A stretch of 64,000 nt of DNA from Bradyrhizobium sp. CCBAU 53340 (GTDB lineage Bacteria; Pseudomonadota; Alphaproteobacteria; Rhizobiales; Xanthobacteraceae): the NCBI RefSeq assembly GCF_015291645.1, contig NZ_CP030055.1, positions 7,276,501 through 7,340,500 on the forward strand. Direction: 5' to 3'. Both the position numbers and the translations under genes were made by a program. The stretch's first letter is position 1. The number at the start of each line of letters is the position of its first letter. A model generated the notes under the pieces. That model had not been told where the DNA came from. It made no database searches and saw only the letters and a list, made by a program, of their open reading frames with translations. Shown piece by piece: positions 43,716 through 51,648 of the stretch.

Positions 43716-44690
43716 CTACGTCGCCGTCGCAGCCTCCGCCAGCACGCATCTCGCGGCACGGCCCGGGCCGACCTCCACGTTCGGCGGCAGCTGCTCCAGG
43801 CAGCGCGGCTCGGCGAGCTTGCAGCGGGGGGCGAAGGAGCAGCAGTTCGGCTTTTCGGCGAGCGACGGCGGGGTGCCGGGGATGGTCTCGAGCCGCTGCC
43901 CCCGCCTGGCGCCATGGATGGTCGAGGCCAGCAGACCCTTGGCGTAGGGATGGACCGGCGAGCGGACGATATCGCGAAGCGTCCCCTGCTCCACGATCTG
44001 GCCGGCATACATCACCGCGACGCGGTCGCAGATCTCGATCGCAACGCCGATATCGTGGGTGACGAAGATGACGGACATCCCGAACTCGCGCTGCAATTCG
44101 CGCAGCAGCAGCAGGATCTGGATCTGCACCGTGGCGTCGAGCGCCGTGGTCGGCTCGTCCGCCAGCAGAATCTTCGGACGGCAGGCCAGCGCGAGCGCGA
44201 TCATCGCACGCTGGCGCATGCCGCCGGACATTTCGTGCGGATAGGCATCGAGCCGCCGTTTTGCCGAGGGGATGCGCACCACCTCCAGCATCTCGAGCGC
44301 GCGGGCCCTACCCTCCGCGTCGCTTTTGCCTTCGTGGCGCACCACGCTCTCGGCGATCTGCGCACCGATGGTGTAGACCGGGTCGAGCGCCAGCGCCGGC
44401 TCCTGAAAGATCATCGACACGGTCTGGCCGCGGAACGACGACAACTCCTCGTCGTTCATGGCGAGCACGTCACGCCCCATCACGCTGACCTTGCCGGAAA
44501 TCTGCGTGCGCTTCTTCGGCAACAGCCGCATCAGCGCACGCAGGGTCACGCTCTTGCCCGAACCGGACTCGCCGAGCAGGCCCAACACCTCGCCATCACC
44601 AAGCGAGAGATTGAGATCGTTCACGGCATAGACCGTGCGCTCGCCGGTGAAGCGAATGTTGAGGCCTGAGATCTCGACGAGCTCTGTCAT
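43716..44690 (-). CDS. Peptide/nickel-type ABC ATPase 1 (DppD-like)
   Basis: The 324-residue ATPase has Walker A GESGSGKSVT, signature MSGGMRQRAMIALAL and Walker B LLADEPTTALD, followed by FVTHDIGVA. The C-terminal oligopeptide-ATPase extension shows the cysteine cluster CCSFAPRCKLAEPRC, typical of this subfamily. Its start overlaps the amidase stop by 4 bp. It is the last gene of the operon and forms the NBD pair with the ATPase at 46293. Confidence 0.92.
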   Translation of the reverse strand: MTELVEISGLNIRFTGERTVYAVNDLNLSLGDGEVLGLLGESGSGKSVTLRALMRLLPKKRTQISGKVSVMGRDVLAMNDEELSSFRGQTVSMIFQEPALALDPVYTIGAQIAESVVRHEGKSDAEGRARALEMLEVVRIPSAKRRLDAYPHEMSGGMRQRAMIALALACRPKILLADEPTTALDATVQIQILLLLRELQREFGMSVIFVTHDIGVAIEICDRVAVMYAGQIVEQGTLRDIVRSPVHPYAKGLLASTIHGARRGQRLETIPGTPPSLAEKPNCCSFAPRCKLAEPRCLEQLPPNVEVGPGRAARCVLAEAATAT

Positions 44691-46102
44691 GACGGCAGTT
44701 TTGGCAATCGGTCGTGATAATCCGTGACGCGCTGGAACGCCGCACCGATGGTGAGCAAGGTCGCTTCATCAAAGGAGCGGCCGATCAGCTGCATGCCGAT
44801 TGGCAGGCCAGCTTTGGTGAAGCCCGAGGGCACGGTGAGCGAGGGCAGGCCGAGGAAATTCACCGGACGGGTGAACAACGTCAGCCGCTGCAGCAACGCC
44901 GGCGCATTCGGTCCGCCGCCGACATCGCTCTCCTCGATCGTCGGCGCCGGGACAGGCGAGGCCGGCGCGATGATCGCGTCGACGCCAGCGGCCGCCGCAT
45001 TGTGCGCGGCGAGTGCCGGGCCACGCCAGCGCATCGCCTCGAGGTAGGTGATGGCGGGAACGGCGAGGCCGTTCTGCAGCCGCATCAGTACCTGCGCGCC
45101 ATAATCCTGCGGCCGCTCGATCATCCAGCGCTTGTGGAAAGCGGCGGCTTCCGCCGCGAGCACGAGCTGGCTTGCCGCGGACAATTGCCGCTGGTCCGGC
45201 AGCTCCACCTTGACGATGTCGGCACCCTCGCGCTTGAGCACCGCGATCGTCTCGTCCAGCACCCGCGCGACCTCGCTGTCGAGATCATCGACATAGAAGG
45301 ACGCGGGGACGCCGATCTTGAGGCCCTTCAGCGAGCCCCTGGTCGCCGCGACATAGTCCGACAGTGGCTCGTGGCTCGCGGTCGAATCCTCGGGGTCGGG
45401 GCCAGCCATCAGCGCCAGCAGCAGCGCGCAATCTTCCGCGGTGCGCGCAAGCGGGCCGACCGTGTCGAGCGATTGCGACAGCGGCATCGCGCCGGCGCGG
45501 CTGACGCGGCCGACCGTGGTCTTCAGCCCCGTGACGCCGCAGAAATGCGCGGGCATGCGGATCGAGCCGCCGGTATCCGAGCCGAGCGCCGCATAGGTCA
45601 GCCGCGCGGCGACCGCCGAGCCCGAGCCCGAGGAGGACCCGCCGGTGATATGCGCGACGTTCCAGGGATTGCGCACCGGGCCGTAATGGGCGTTGTGGCC
45701 AGTCGGGCCGTAGGCGAACTCTGCAAGGTGCAGCGTACCAAGGCGAACCTGTCCGGCGTCCTTCAAGCGCTGCAACGCGGTCGAGGTGACGGTCGGCACG
45801 AAATCGTGGCGGATCAGCGAGCCGCAGGTCGCAACCTTGCCGGCGTCGTAATACATGTCCTTGTGAGCCAGCGGGACACCATGCAGCGGGCCTCGCACCT
45901 CGCCCTTGGCAAGCTCGGCATCGGCGGTATCGGCTGCCTTCAGCGCGGCCTCCGACTCGATCGACATGAAGGCGTTGAGATGCGGCTGCCATTGCGCGAT
46001 GCGGTGCAACAGCGCGCGCGTCACCTCATGCGAGGAGATCTGCTTCATCGCGATCGCACGCGCGACCTCGGTAAGCGTCATCAGGGCAGGTTCAGTGCTC
46101 AT
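44687..46102 (-). CDS. GatA/AtzE-like amidase
   Basis: The protein has 471 residues from the ATG ending at 46102; a longer reading upstream has no support. It carries the amidase-signature triad: Lys in PLAHKDMYYDAG, the GGSSSGSGSAVAA loop and the Ser in SDTGGSIRMPAHF. It belongs to the Glu-tRNA amidotransferase A-like amidases, including AtzE. The adjacent 65-residue gene, overlapped by 4 bp, looks like the AtzG/GatC partner. The gene lies between two importer ATPases, so the imported compound is probably an amide it hydrolyses. Confidence 0.9.
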   Translation of the reverse strand: MSTEPALMTLTEVARAIAMKQISSHEVTRALLHRIAQWQPHLNAFMSIESEAALKAADTADAELAKGEVRGPLHGVPLAHKDMYYDAGKVATCGSLIRHDFVPTVTSTALQRLKDAGQVRLGTLHLAEFAYGPTGHNAHYGPVRNPWNVAHITGGSSSGSGSAVAARLTYAALGSDTGGSIRMPAHFCGVTGLKTTVGRVSRAGAMPLSQSLDTVGPLARTAEDCALLLALMAGPDPEDSTASHEPLSDYVAATRGSLKGLKIGVPASFYVDDLDSEVARVLDETIAVLKREGADIVKVELPDQRQLSAASQLVLAAEAAAFHKRWMIERPQDYGAQVLMRLQNGLAVPAITYLEAMRWRGPALAAHNAAAAGVDAIIAPASPVPAPTIEESDVGGGPNAPALLQRLTLFTRPVNFLGLPSLTVPSGFTKAGLPIGMQLIGRSFDEATLLTIGAAFQRVTDYHDRLPKLPS

Positions 46103-46296
46103 TTCGACACCTTCGCGGCTTGCGCGAGCGGATAGAGCGCGGGCTCGAGGTCGAACGGCAGCGTGCCGGCGATGGCGGCAAAACCCTCGAAGGCCGGCCC
46201 GATGGAATTGGAGATGCGTGTCGCGATCTCCTCGTCGACAGGAACACCGGCGACCTGCGCCGTCGCCTGGATTTCTTTTGTCGTCGGTCTCGTCAT
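46099..46296 (-). CDS. Small AtzG/GatC-like partner protein (DUF4089)
   Basis: The 65-residue protein has the pattern AGVPVDEEIATRISNSIGPAFEGFAAIAGTLPFDLEPALYP. Short helices and the VP-(x)-n-LPF-EPA layout resemble AtzG and DUF4089, small GatC-like proteins that stabilise AtzE-type amidases. Its start overlaps the ATPase stop and its stop overlaps the amidase start, so all three are made at matched levels. The sequence similarity is from memory, but the gene position strongly supports a subunit role. Confidence 0.7.
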   Translation of the reverse strand: MTRPTTKEIQATAQVAGVPVDEEIATRISNSIGPAFEGFAAIAGTLPFDLEPALYPLAQAAKVSK

Positions 46297-47354
46297 GCGG
46301 TTTCCTCTCCCGGCGCGCGGCTATGGCCAGATCCCGGAATGGCCATATAGCACGCGGCCTCGTGGCCCATTGTATCGAGCGCTGTGAGCTTTGGTGTCGC
46401 ATTTGCGCAGAGCGGCTCCGCAAACGGACAACGGGTGTGGAAGCGGCAGCCCGCCGGCGGGTCGATCGGATTGGGCGGATCGCCCGAGATCGGCGGCTTC
46501 TCCGTGCGGCTATCAGGATCGGAGGACGGCATCGCGGCCAACAATGCACGCGTGTAGGGATGTGCGGGCTGGTCCCAGACCTGGTCGACCGGGCCGAGCT
46601 CGACGACCTCGCCGAGATACATCACCAGCACGCGGTCGCTGATGTAGCGCACGACGTTGAGGTCATGACTGATGAAGAGATAGGTCAGGCCGAACTCGCG
46701 CTTGAGGTCGGCGAGCAGGTTGAGCACCTGCGCCTCGACGGATTTGTCGAGCGCCGAGACGGCCTCATCGAGGATCACTAGCCGCGGCGACAGCGCGAGC
46801 GCGCGGGCGATGTTGACGCGCTGGCGCTGGCCGCCGGAGATTTCGTGCGGATAGCGGTTGGCGAAATTTGCAGGGACCAAGCCGACCTTGCCGAGCAGTT
46901 CACGGGCCAGCGCGCGTGCTGCGCTATCAGCCATGCCATGGACCTTCGGGCCGAAGGCGATCGACTCCTCGATCGTCAGGCGTGGATTGAGCGAGGCATA
47001 GGAATCCTGGAACACCATCTGCATGCCGCGGCGCAGCTCGCGCAACGACAGAGCCTGCCCGACGGTCATGCCGTCATAGATGATGTCGCCGTCATCGCGC
47101 GGCATCAGGTGCATCAAGAGGCGCGCGGTGGTCGATTTGCCGCAGCCGGACTCGCCGACGATACCGACTGTCTCGCCCTTGGCGACGGAGAAGGAGACAT
47201 TGTCCACCGCGCGCACGGTGCGCTTGGCGGCAAACAGCCCGCCGCGGACGGGGAAGTGTTTTGTCAGGCCGTTGACCTGAAGCAGCGGCTGCGCGACGCC
47301 GCCGCGGTCTTCAACCGGCTCCAGCATGGCGATGGAAGTGGCGGTCTCGCTCAT
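46293..47354 (-). CDS. Peptide/nickel-type ABC ATPase 2 (DppF-like)
   Basis: The 353-residue ATPase has Walker [15 protein letters not shown], signature [15 protein letters not shown], Walker [13 protein letters not shown] and SHDLNVV, with the C-terminal [14 protein letters not shown] cluster. The Walker B sequence is DEAVSALD instead of the usual DEPTSALD, a common variation in DppF-type ATPases. It is the first ATPase of the operon and overlaps the AtzG-like gene. The gap to the permease upstream holds a family D repeat. Confidence 0.92.
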   Translation of the reverse strand: MSETATSIAMLEPVEDRGGVAQPLLQVNGLTKHFPVRGGLFAAKRTVRAVDNVSFSVAKGETVGIVGESGCGKSTTARLLMHLMPRDDGDIIYDGMTVGQALSLRELRRGMQMVFQDSYASLNPRLTIEESIAFGPKVHGMADSAARALARELLGKVGLVPANFANRYPHEISGGQRQRVNIARALALSPRLVILDEAVSALDKSVEAQVLNLLADLKREFGLTYLFISHDLNVVRYISDRVLVMYLGEVVELGPVDQVWDQPAHPYTRALLAAMPSSDPDSRTEKPPISGDPPNPIDPPAGCRFHTRCPFAEPLCANATPKLTALDTMGHEAACYMAIPGSGHSRAPGEETA

Positions 47355-47367
47355 GCCCGCGATCTCC

Positions 47368-47500
47368 CACCTCTCCCCGACGGGGAGAGGTCGGCGCGCA
47401 GCGCCGGGTGAGGGGGCGCGGCAAACTCGGTGCAGCGGAACCCCTCACCCGGATCGCATCTGACGACGCGATCCGACCTCTCCCTATGGGAGAGGTGTGG
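47368..47500. repeat. Palindromic repeat family D, copy 2
   Basis: A CCTCTCCCCGACGGGGAGAGG hairpin is followed by a CGCCGGGTGAGG segment inverted as CCCTCACCCG and a closing ACCTCTCCCTATGGGAGAGGT hairpin. It lies in the 188-bp junction between the permease and ATPase genes of the peptide-importer operon and so would be part of its mRNA. Confidence 0.85.
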
Positions 47501-47542
47501 CACCGCCGACGCCGCGACAATCTGCGTTTCTCTCATCATGGG

Positions 47543-48445
47543 CTAGTTCCTGATGTCCATGGCGCTGCGCAGGCCGTCCGAGAGCAGGTTGAAGCAGATC
47601 GACACCGCGAAGATCATCGCGCCCGGCAAAGCTGCCACCCAGGGATTGACGTAGATCGCGGTGCGCAAGGTGTTGAGCATCAGGCCCCATTCCGGCTCCG
47701 GCGGTTTTGTGCCGAGGCCGAGGAAGGAGAGGCCCGCGGCCAGGATCATCGAGACCGAGATCAGGCTGGTGGCATAGACGAAGATCGCCCCCAGCACGTT
47801 GCCGAGGATGTGCACGCGCATGATGGTGAAGGGCCCGGCACCGGAGGCGCGCGCGGCTTCGACGAAATCCATGTTGCGCACGCCGGTCGTGACGCTCTCG
47901 GCGACACGGGTGATCTGCGGCACGAACACGATGGTGAGCGCCACGATGGAGTTGAGGATGCCGGCGCCGAGCGCGCCGGAGATCGCGATCGCCAGCAGCA
48001 CGGAGGGAAAGGCGTAGAACACGTCCACCGTGCGCATGATCGCGGTGTTGAGCTTGCCGCCGACATAACCGGCGATGATGCCGAGCGAGGTGCCGATGCC
48101 GAAGGCGAGGATCACGGGCAAAATGCCGATCACCAATGACAGCCGTCCGCCGTAAATCAGCCGCGCCAGCATGTCGCGGCCGAGCTCGTCGGTGCCGAGC
48201 GGATAGCCTGAAGTGCCGATGTGGCGGAGGCGGCGGATCATCGAGCCCTTGTAGGGATCTTCCAGACCCAGCAACGGCGCAAGGATGGCGGAGACGAAGA
48301 TCAGCAGCAGCACGATGGCGCAGGCCATGCTGACCTTGTCGCGCAGGATGCGACGGCCGACCGTCGCCCAATAACCGCGCGCCTTGGTCGCGGGCGCGGC
48401 CTGCAGCGCGGCGTCGGTGGTGGCGGACAAGGGGAGCTCGCTCAT
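47543..48445 (-). CDS. Peptide/nickel-type ABC permease (DppC-like)
   Basis: The 300-residue inner-membrane protein has an N-terminal helix (VSMACAIVLLLIFVSAIL, about residues 39-56) after a short cytoplasmic tail. A further five helices follow, with the EAA loop EAARASGAGPFTIMRVHIL. LGTDELGRDMLARLIYGGR is the DppC-type conserved loop. It forms the channel with the DppB-like protein. Both permease genes are separated from their neighbours by repeats rather than by overlaps. Confidence 0.92.
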   Translation of the reverse strand: MSELPLSATTDAALQAAPATKARGYWATVGRRILRDKVSMACAIVLLLIFVSAILAPLLGLEDPYKGSMIRRLRHIGTSGYPLGTDELGRDMLARLIYGGRLSLVIGILPVILAFGIGTSLGIIAGYVGGKLNTAIMRTVDVFYAFPSVLLAIAISGALGAGILNSIVALTIVFVPQITRVAESVTTGVRNMDFVEAARASGAGPFTIMRVHILGNVLGAIFVYATSLISVSMILAAGLSFLGLGTKPPEPEWGLMLNTLRTAIYVNPWVAALPGAMIFAVSICFNLLSDGLRSAMDIRN

Positions 48446-48495
48446 GGCCGGGCTCCGCTTGGAGATGAGGCTGAACGATGCAAGCCGAGGAGACG

Positions 48496-48620
48496 GTGCA
48501 CCTCTCCCGCTTGCGGGAGAGGTCGCGCCAAAGGCGCGGGTGAGGGTTTTCTCCTCTGGGGGGTTCTCGCGAGAGGAGACACCCTCTCCCCAACCCTCCC
48601 CCGCAGGCGGGGGAGGGAGC
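48496..48620. repeat. Palindromic repeat family D, copy 3
   Basis: The hairpin CCTCTCCCGCTTGCGGGAGAGG is followed by GGCGCGGGTGAGGGTTTTCTC and a closing hairpin CCTCCCCCGCAGGCGGGGGAGG. It occupies most of the 208-bp junction between the DppC-like and DppB-like genes. Confidence 0.85.
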
Positions 48621-48653
48621 GCACCGTTTGCTTGGCAACAGCTGGGCTCACCG

Positions 48654-49607
48654 CTAGCCCCGCTTGATGCGCGGATCGATCGCGGCTTGCGCGATGTCGA
48701 CCAGCAGGTTGAGAAAGACGAAGAACAGCGCCAGCACCAGGATCGTGCCCTGCAGCAGCGGCAGGTCGCGCTGGAAGATCGCCGAGTTGAGCAGGAAGCC
48801 CGAGCCCGGCCAGGAGAACACGGTCTCGATCAGGATCGAGCCGCCGAGCATGTAGCCGAGCTGGAGTCCCATCACCGCGAGCGCGGTCGGCGCGGCGTTC
48901 TTGATGACGTGGCGGAACACCCCGCGCTCATGCAGGCCCTTGGCGCGCAGCGCCTCGACGAAATCCTGCGAGAGAATGTCGCCGGTGAGCGCGCGCACCG
49001 TGCGGGTGACGATGCCCATCGGGATCACCGAGGTCGTGATCGCCGGCAGCACCAGATATTTCAGATGCGCCCAGTCCCAGGCCCAGGAGTTGGAGCCGTT
49101 GGGACCGGCGCCGACCGCGGGCAGCCAGTTCAGCTCGACCGAGAAAATGATCACGAGCACCATGCCAAGCCAGTAATGCGGCACCGAGACGCCGGCGATG
49201 GCGAACGACGTCGCGAGCTTGTCGATCCAGGTCTCGCGAAAGTAGCCTGCGATCAGGCCGAGCAGGATGCCCATGGTGAAGCCGATAAAAGCGGCGGCAA
49301 TCGCCAGCGTCACGGTGTTGCCGACCGCGCGCATGACCTCGGCGAGCACCGGGCGTCCCGTCGCGATGGAATTGCCGAGATCGCCGTGTAGCGCACGCAG
49401 CAGCCAGAGCCCGAATTGCACCGGCAGCGGCCGGTCGAACCCATAGGCGGCGCGAAGCTGTGCCGCGAGCTCTTGCGAGGCATCGGCCGGCAGCACCGCG
49501 ACCAGCGGATCGCCCGGCGTGATGTGCACGAGCAGAAAGCACACCAGCGCCACGCTGATGACGATCGGGATCACATAGACGATGCGTCTGGCGATATAGG
49601 CGAGCAC
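48654..49607 (-). CDS. Peptide/nickel-type ABC permease (DppB-like)
   Basis: The 317-residue protein begins with a helix typical of DppB (YIARRIVYVIPIVISVALVCFLLVHITPGDP), where ITPGDP is conserved. Five more helices follow, with the EAA loop EALRAKGLHERGVFRHVIKNA. It pairs with the DppC-like permease at 47543. The order binding protein, DppB, DppC, DppF, small subunit, amidase, DppD is canonical except for the inserted enzyme genes. Confidence 0.92.
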   Translation of the reverse strand: MLAYIARRIVYVIPIVISVALVCFLLVHITPGDPLVAVLPADASQELAAQLRAAYGFDRPLPVQFGLWLLRALHGDLGNSIATGRPVLAEVMRAVGNTVTLAIAAAFIGFTMGILLGLIAGYFRETWIDKLATSFAIAGVSVPHYWLGMVLVIIFSVELNWLPAVGAGPNGSNSWAWDWAHLKYLVLPAITTSVIPMGIVTRTVRALTGDILSQDFVEALRAKGLHERGVFRHVIKNAAPTALAVMGLQLGYMLGGSILIETVFSWPGSGFLLNSAIFQRDLPLLQGTILVLALFFVFLNLLVDIAQAAIDPRIKRG

Positions 49608-49637
49608 GTTTGATACTCAGGTTAGCGCGTAGATGCC

Positions 49638-49765
49638 GTCATGGCCGGGCTTGTCCCGGCCATCCACGTACTTGTTCCGTCATTCCGGGGCGATGCGCAG
49701 CATCGAACCCGGAATGACCGAGCAATTGGAAAGACGTGGATGCCCGGGTCAAGCCCGGGCATGAC
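49638..49765. repeat. Nested palindromic repeat: family E interrupted by family F
   Basis: The outer arms (49638-49670 and 49733-49765) are family E: GTCATGGCCGGGCTTGTCCC with its inverted partner. Inside lies a complete 40-bp family F palindrome (49679-49718, GTCATTCCGGGGCG ... CCGGAATGAC). The family E copy at 23989 has no such insert. It fills the junction between the first binding protein and the DppB-like gene. Confidence 0.85.
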
Positions 49766-49790
49766 GTGTTGATAGAGCGTGCTCGCCTCA

Positions 49791-51446
49791 CTACTGAATC
49801 GAGATCGGCGAGAAGTCGATGAACCAGCTCTTCGGCTGGATCACGCCGGTCACCTTCGGGCTCATGGCGCGCGGGCCGACGTCGTGGGCGACGTAGAGGA
49901 AGGCTGCGTCGTCGACGGAGGCTGCGTGCAGCTCGGCGAGCGCGGCATCGCGCGCGACGGGATCGAAGGTCTGCCGCGCCTTCTTCACCAGCTCGTCGAA
50001 CTTGGGATTGTTGATGAAACCCCAATTGTTCGAGACCGGCGGGGCCATGCCCGATTGCAGGAAGCGCACCAGCGCGAAGAACGGGTCCATCGCCGCGTAG
50101 GTGACGTTGGTCGCATTCGAGCCGTTGGCGCTGGGATCCTTGGCGCCGCGACGCCAGTTGGTGAACAGCGTGTTCCACTCGATGACGTCAAGCTGCACGT
50201 CGAAATAACATTCGGCGAGGGCCTGCTGGAGATATTCGTTCATCGGCAGCGGCTGCATCTGGCCCGAGCCCGACGCCGAGGTCTGGATCTTCACCGTCAG
50301 CTTCTTGTTCGGACCGAAGCCGGCCTCCTGCATCAGTTTCTGCGCGGCCGGCTTGTCGTATTTGATCTCGAAGGTCGGCTTGCCGCGCCAGGGATGGCCG
50401 GGCTCGAACGTGCCGGTCGCGGGCACCATCAGGCCGGCGAGCAGGCCGTCCTTGAGGCCTTCGCGGTCAACGCAGAGATTGGCGGCCTTGCGAACGCGAA
50501 TGTCGTTCCAGGGCGAGCCTTCGACGCGCGAGAACTGCCACGGCCAGACATGCGGCTGCTCATTGGCATAGAGCTTGAAGCCGCGCTGCTTCAGCTCGGG
50601 CAGCGCATCCGGCGCCGGCGCCTCGACCCAATCGACCTGTCCGGACAGCAGCGCCGCGGTGCGCGCATTGGCCTCGGGCATCGGCAACAGAACCATCTTG
50701 TCGATCTTGGGCACGCGCGCCTTGTCCCAATAGTCAGCATTCTTGACCAGCTCGAGCCGCTCGCGCGGCGTGAAGCCCGCCATCTTCCAGGGGCCGGTGC
50801 CCGCGGCGTCCTTGGCAAAGGCGGCCCAGGCGGCCTGCGATTTGGCCTTGGCGTCGGCGCCTTCCGCCTTGTCATAGAAGTGCTGCCACTTCGCCGGGCT
50901 CGCCATGAAGAGATTGGTGAGATTGATCGGCAGGAAGCTGTCGGGCTCCTTGGTGGTGAGCTCGACCGTCATGTCGTCGATCTTCTTCGCGGACGCCAGC
51001 GTCGGCATGCGCGAGGCCGTGACGCCGACCTGGCTCGGATCGAACTGCGGCGCGTCCTGCTTCAGGACCTTATCGACGTTCCACACCACGGCATCGGCGT
51101 TGAACGGAGTGCCGTCATGGAAGGTGACGCCGGGGCGCAGCTTGAAGGTCCATTTGGTCTTGTCCGACTCGTCGACCTTCCACTCGGTGGCAAGGCCGGG
51201 GATCACCACGCTGGGCTTGTCGGCGGACGACAGGTCCCAGCCGGTGAGCGCGTCATACATGGTGACGCCGGTGAAGCGGTTGCCTTCAAAACCCTGGTCA
51301 GGCTGACCAAGCGTGCGTGGAATATCGGCAGCGGTCATGCCGATGCGCAGCACTGTCTCGGCGCTGGCCGCGCGCGGCCATGCGGCCGCAGTCGTCACGG
51401 CAAGTGCAGCGATCAGCGCTGCACGCGCGGTTGTCTTGATAAGCAT
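49791..51446 (-). CDS. Peptide/nickel-type ABC binding protein 1
   Basis: The protein has 551 residues from the ATG ending at 51446, after AAAAGGA. It has a signal peptide (AALIAALAVTTAAAWPRAASA) and then an SBP_bac_5 fold (LRIGMTAADIPRTLGQPDQGFEG..., TFKLRPGVTFHDGTPFNADAVVWN, KVTGVIQPKSWF). It is the first gene of the importer operon. A paralogue at 51649 shares the DIPxTxGQPD stretch and diverges from it. It binds the ligand in the periplasm and hands it to DppBC; the operon's amidase suggests an amide or peptide-like ligand. Confidence 0.9.
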   Translation of the reverse strand: MLIKTTARAALIAALAVTTAAAWPRAASAETVLRIGMTAADIPRTLGQPDQGFEGNRFTGVTMYDALTGWDLSSADKPSVVIPGLATEWKVDESDKTKWTFKLRPGVTFHDGTPFNADAVVWNVDKVLKQDAPQFDPSQVGVTASRMPTLASAKKIDDMTVELTTKEPDSFLPINLTNLFMASPAKWQHFYDKAEGADAKAKSQAAWAAFAKDAAGTGPWKMAGFTPRERLELVKNADYWDKARVPKIDKMVLLPMPEANARTAALLSGQVDWVEAPAPDALPELKQRGFKLYANEQPHVWPWQFSRVEGSPWNDIRVRKAANLCVDREGLKDGLLAGLMVPATGTFEPGHPWRGKPTFEIKYDKPAAQKLMQEAGFGPNKKLTVKIQTSASGSGQMQPLPMNEYLQQALAECYFDVQLDVIEWNTLFTNWRRGAKDPSANGSNATNVTYAAMDPFFALVRFLQSGMAPPVSNNWGFINNPKFDELVKKARQTFDPVARDAALAELHAASVDDAAFLYVAHDVGPRAMSPKVTGVIQPKSWFIDFSPISIQ

Positions 51447-51648
51447 CGCCGTCGTCCTTTTCCCTGAAACGATGATTAATTTTGATGCAAACGTATGCAA
51501 TGGCTATGCCAGCGAAGAAACTTATTCTGCAAATTGCCCCTGCGACGACAAGTCCTTGTGATCGCGCGCGTGCATGGGCGCCAGGCTGCCTATTCTGGCA
51601 TCAAGATTGCAGCGTTTGAGCCCGACTTCGTCCTGGGAGCTTTGGGCC

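Noticed and set aside
46103..46549. An N-terminal extension of the GatA-like amidase
   Set aside because: The frame stays open upstream but overlaps the AtzG-like gene and the DppF gene with low-complexity Arg/Ser sequence. The ATG ending at 46102, overlapping the small gene by 4 bp, is the sensible start.
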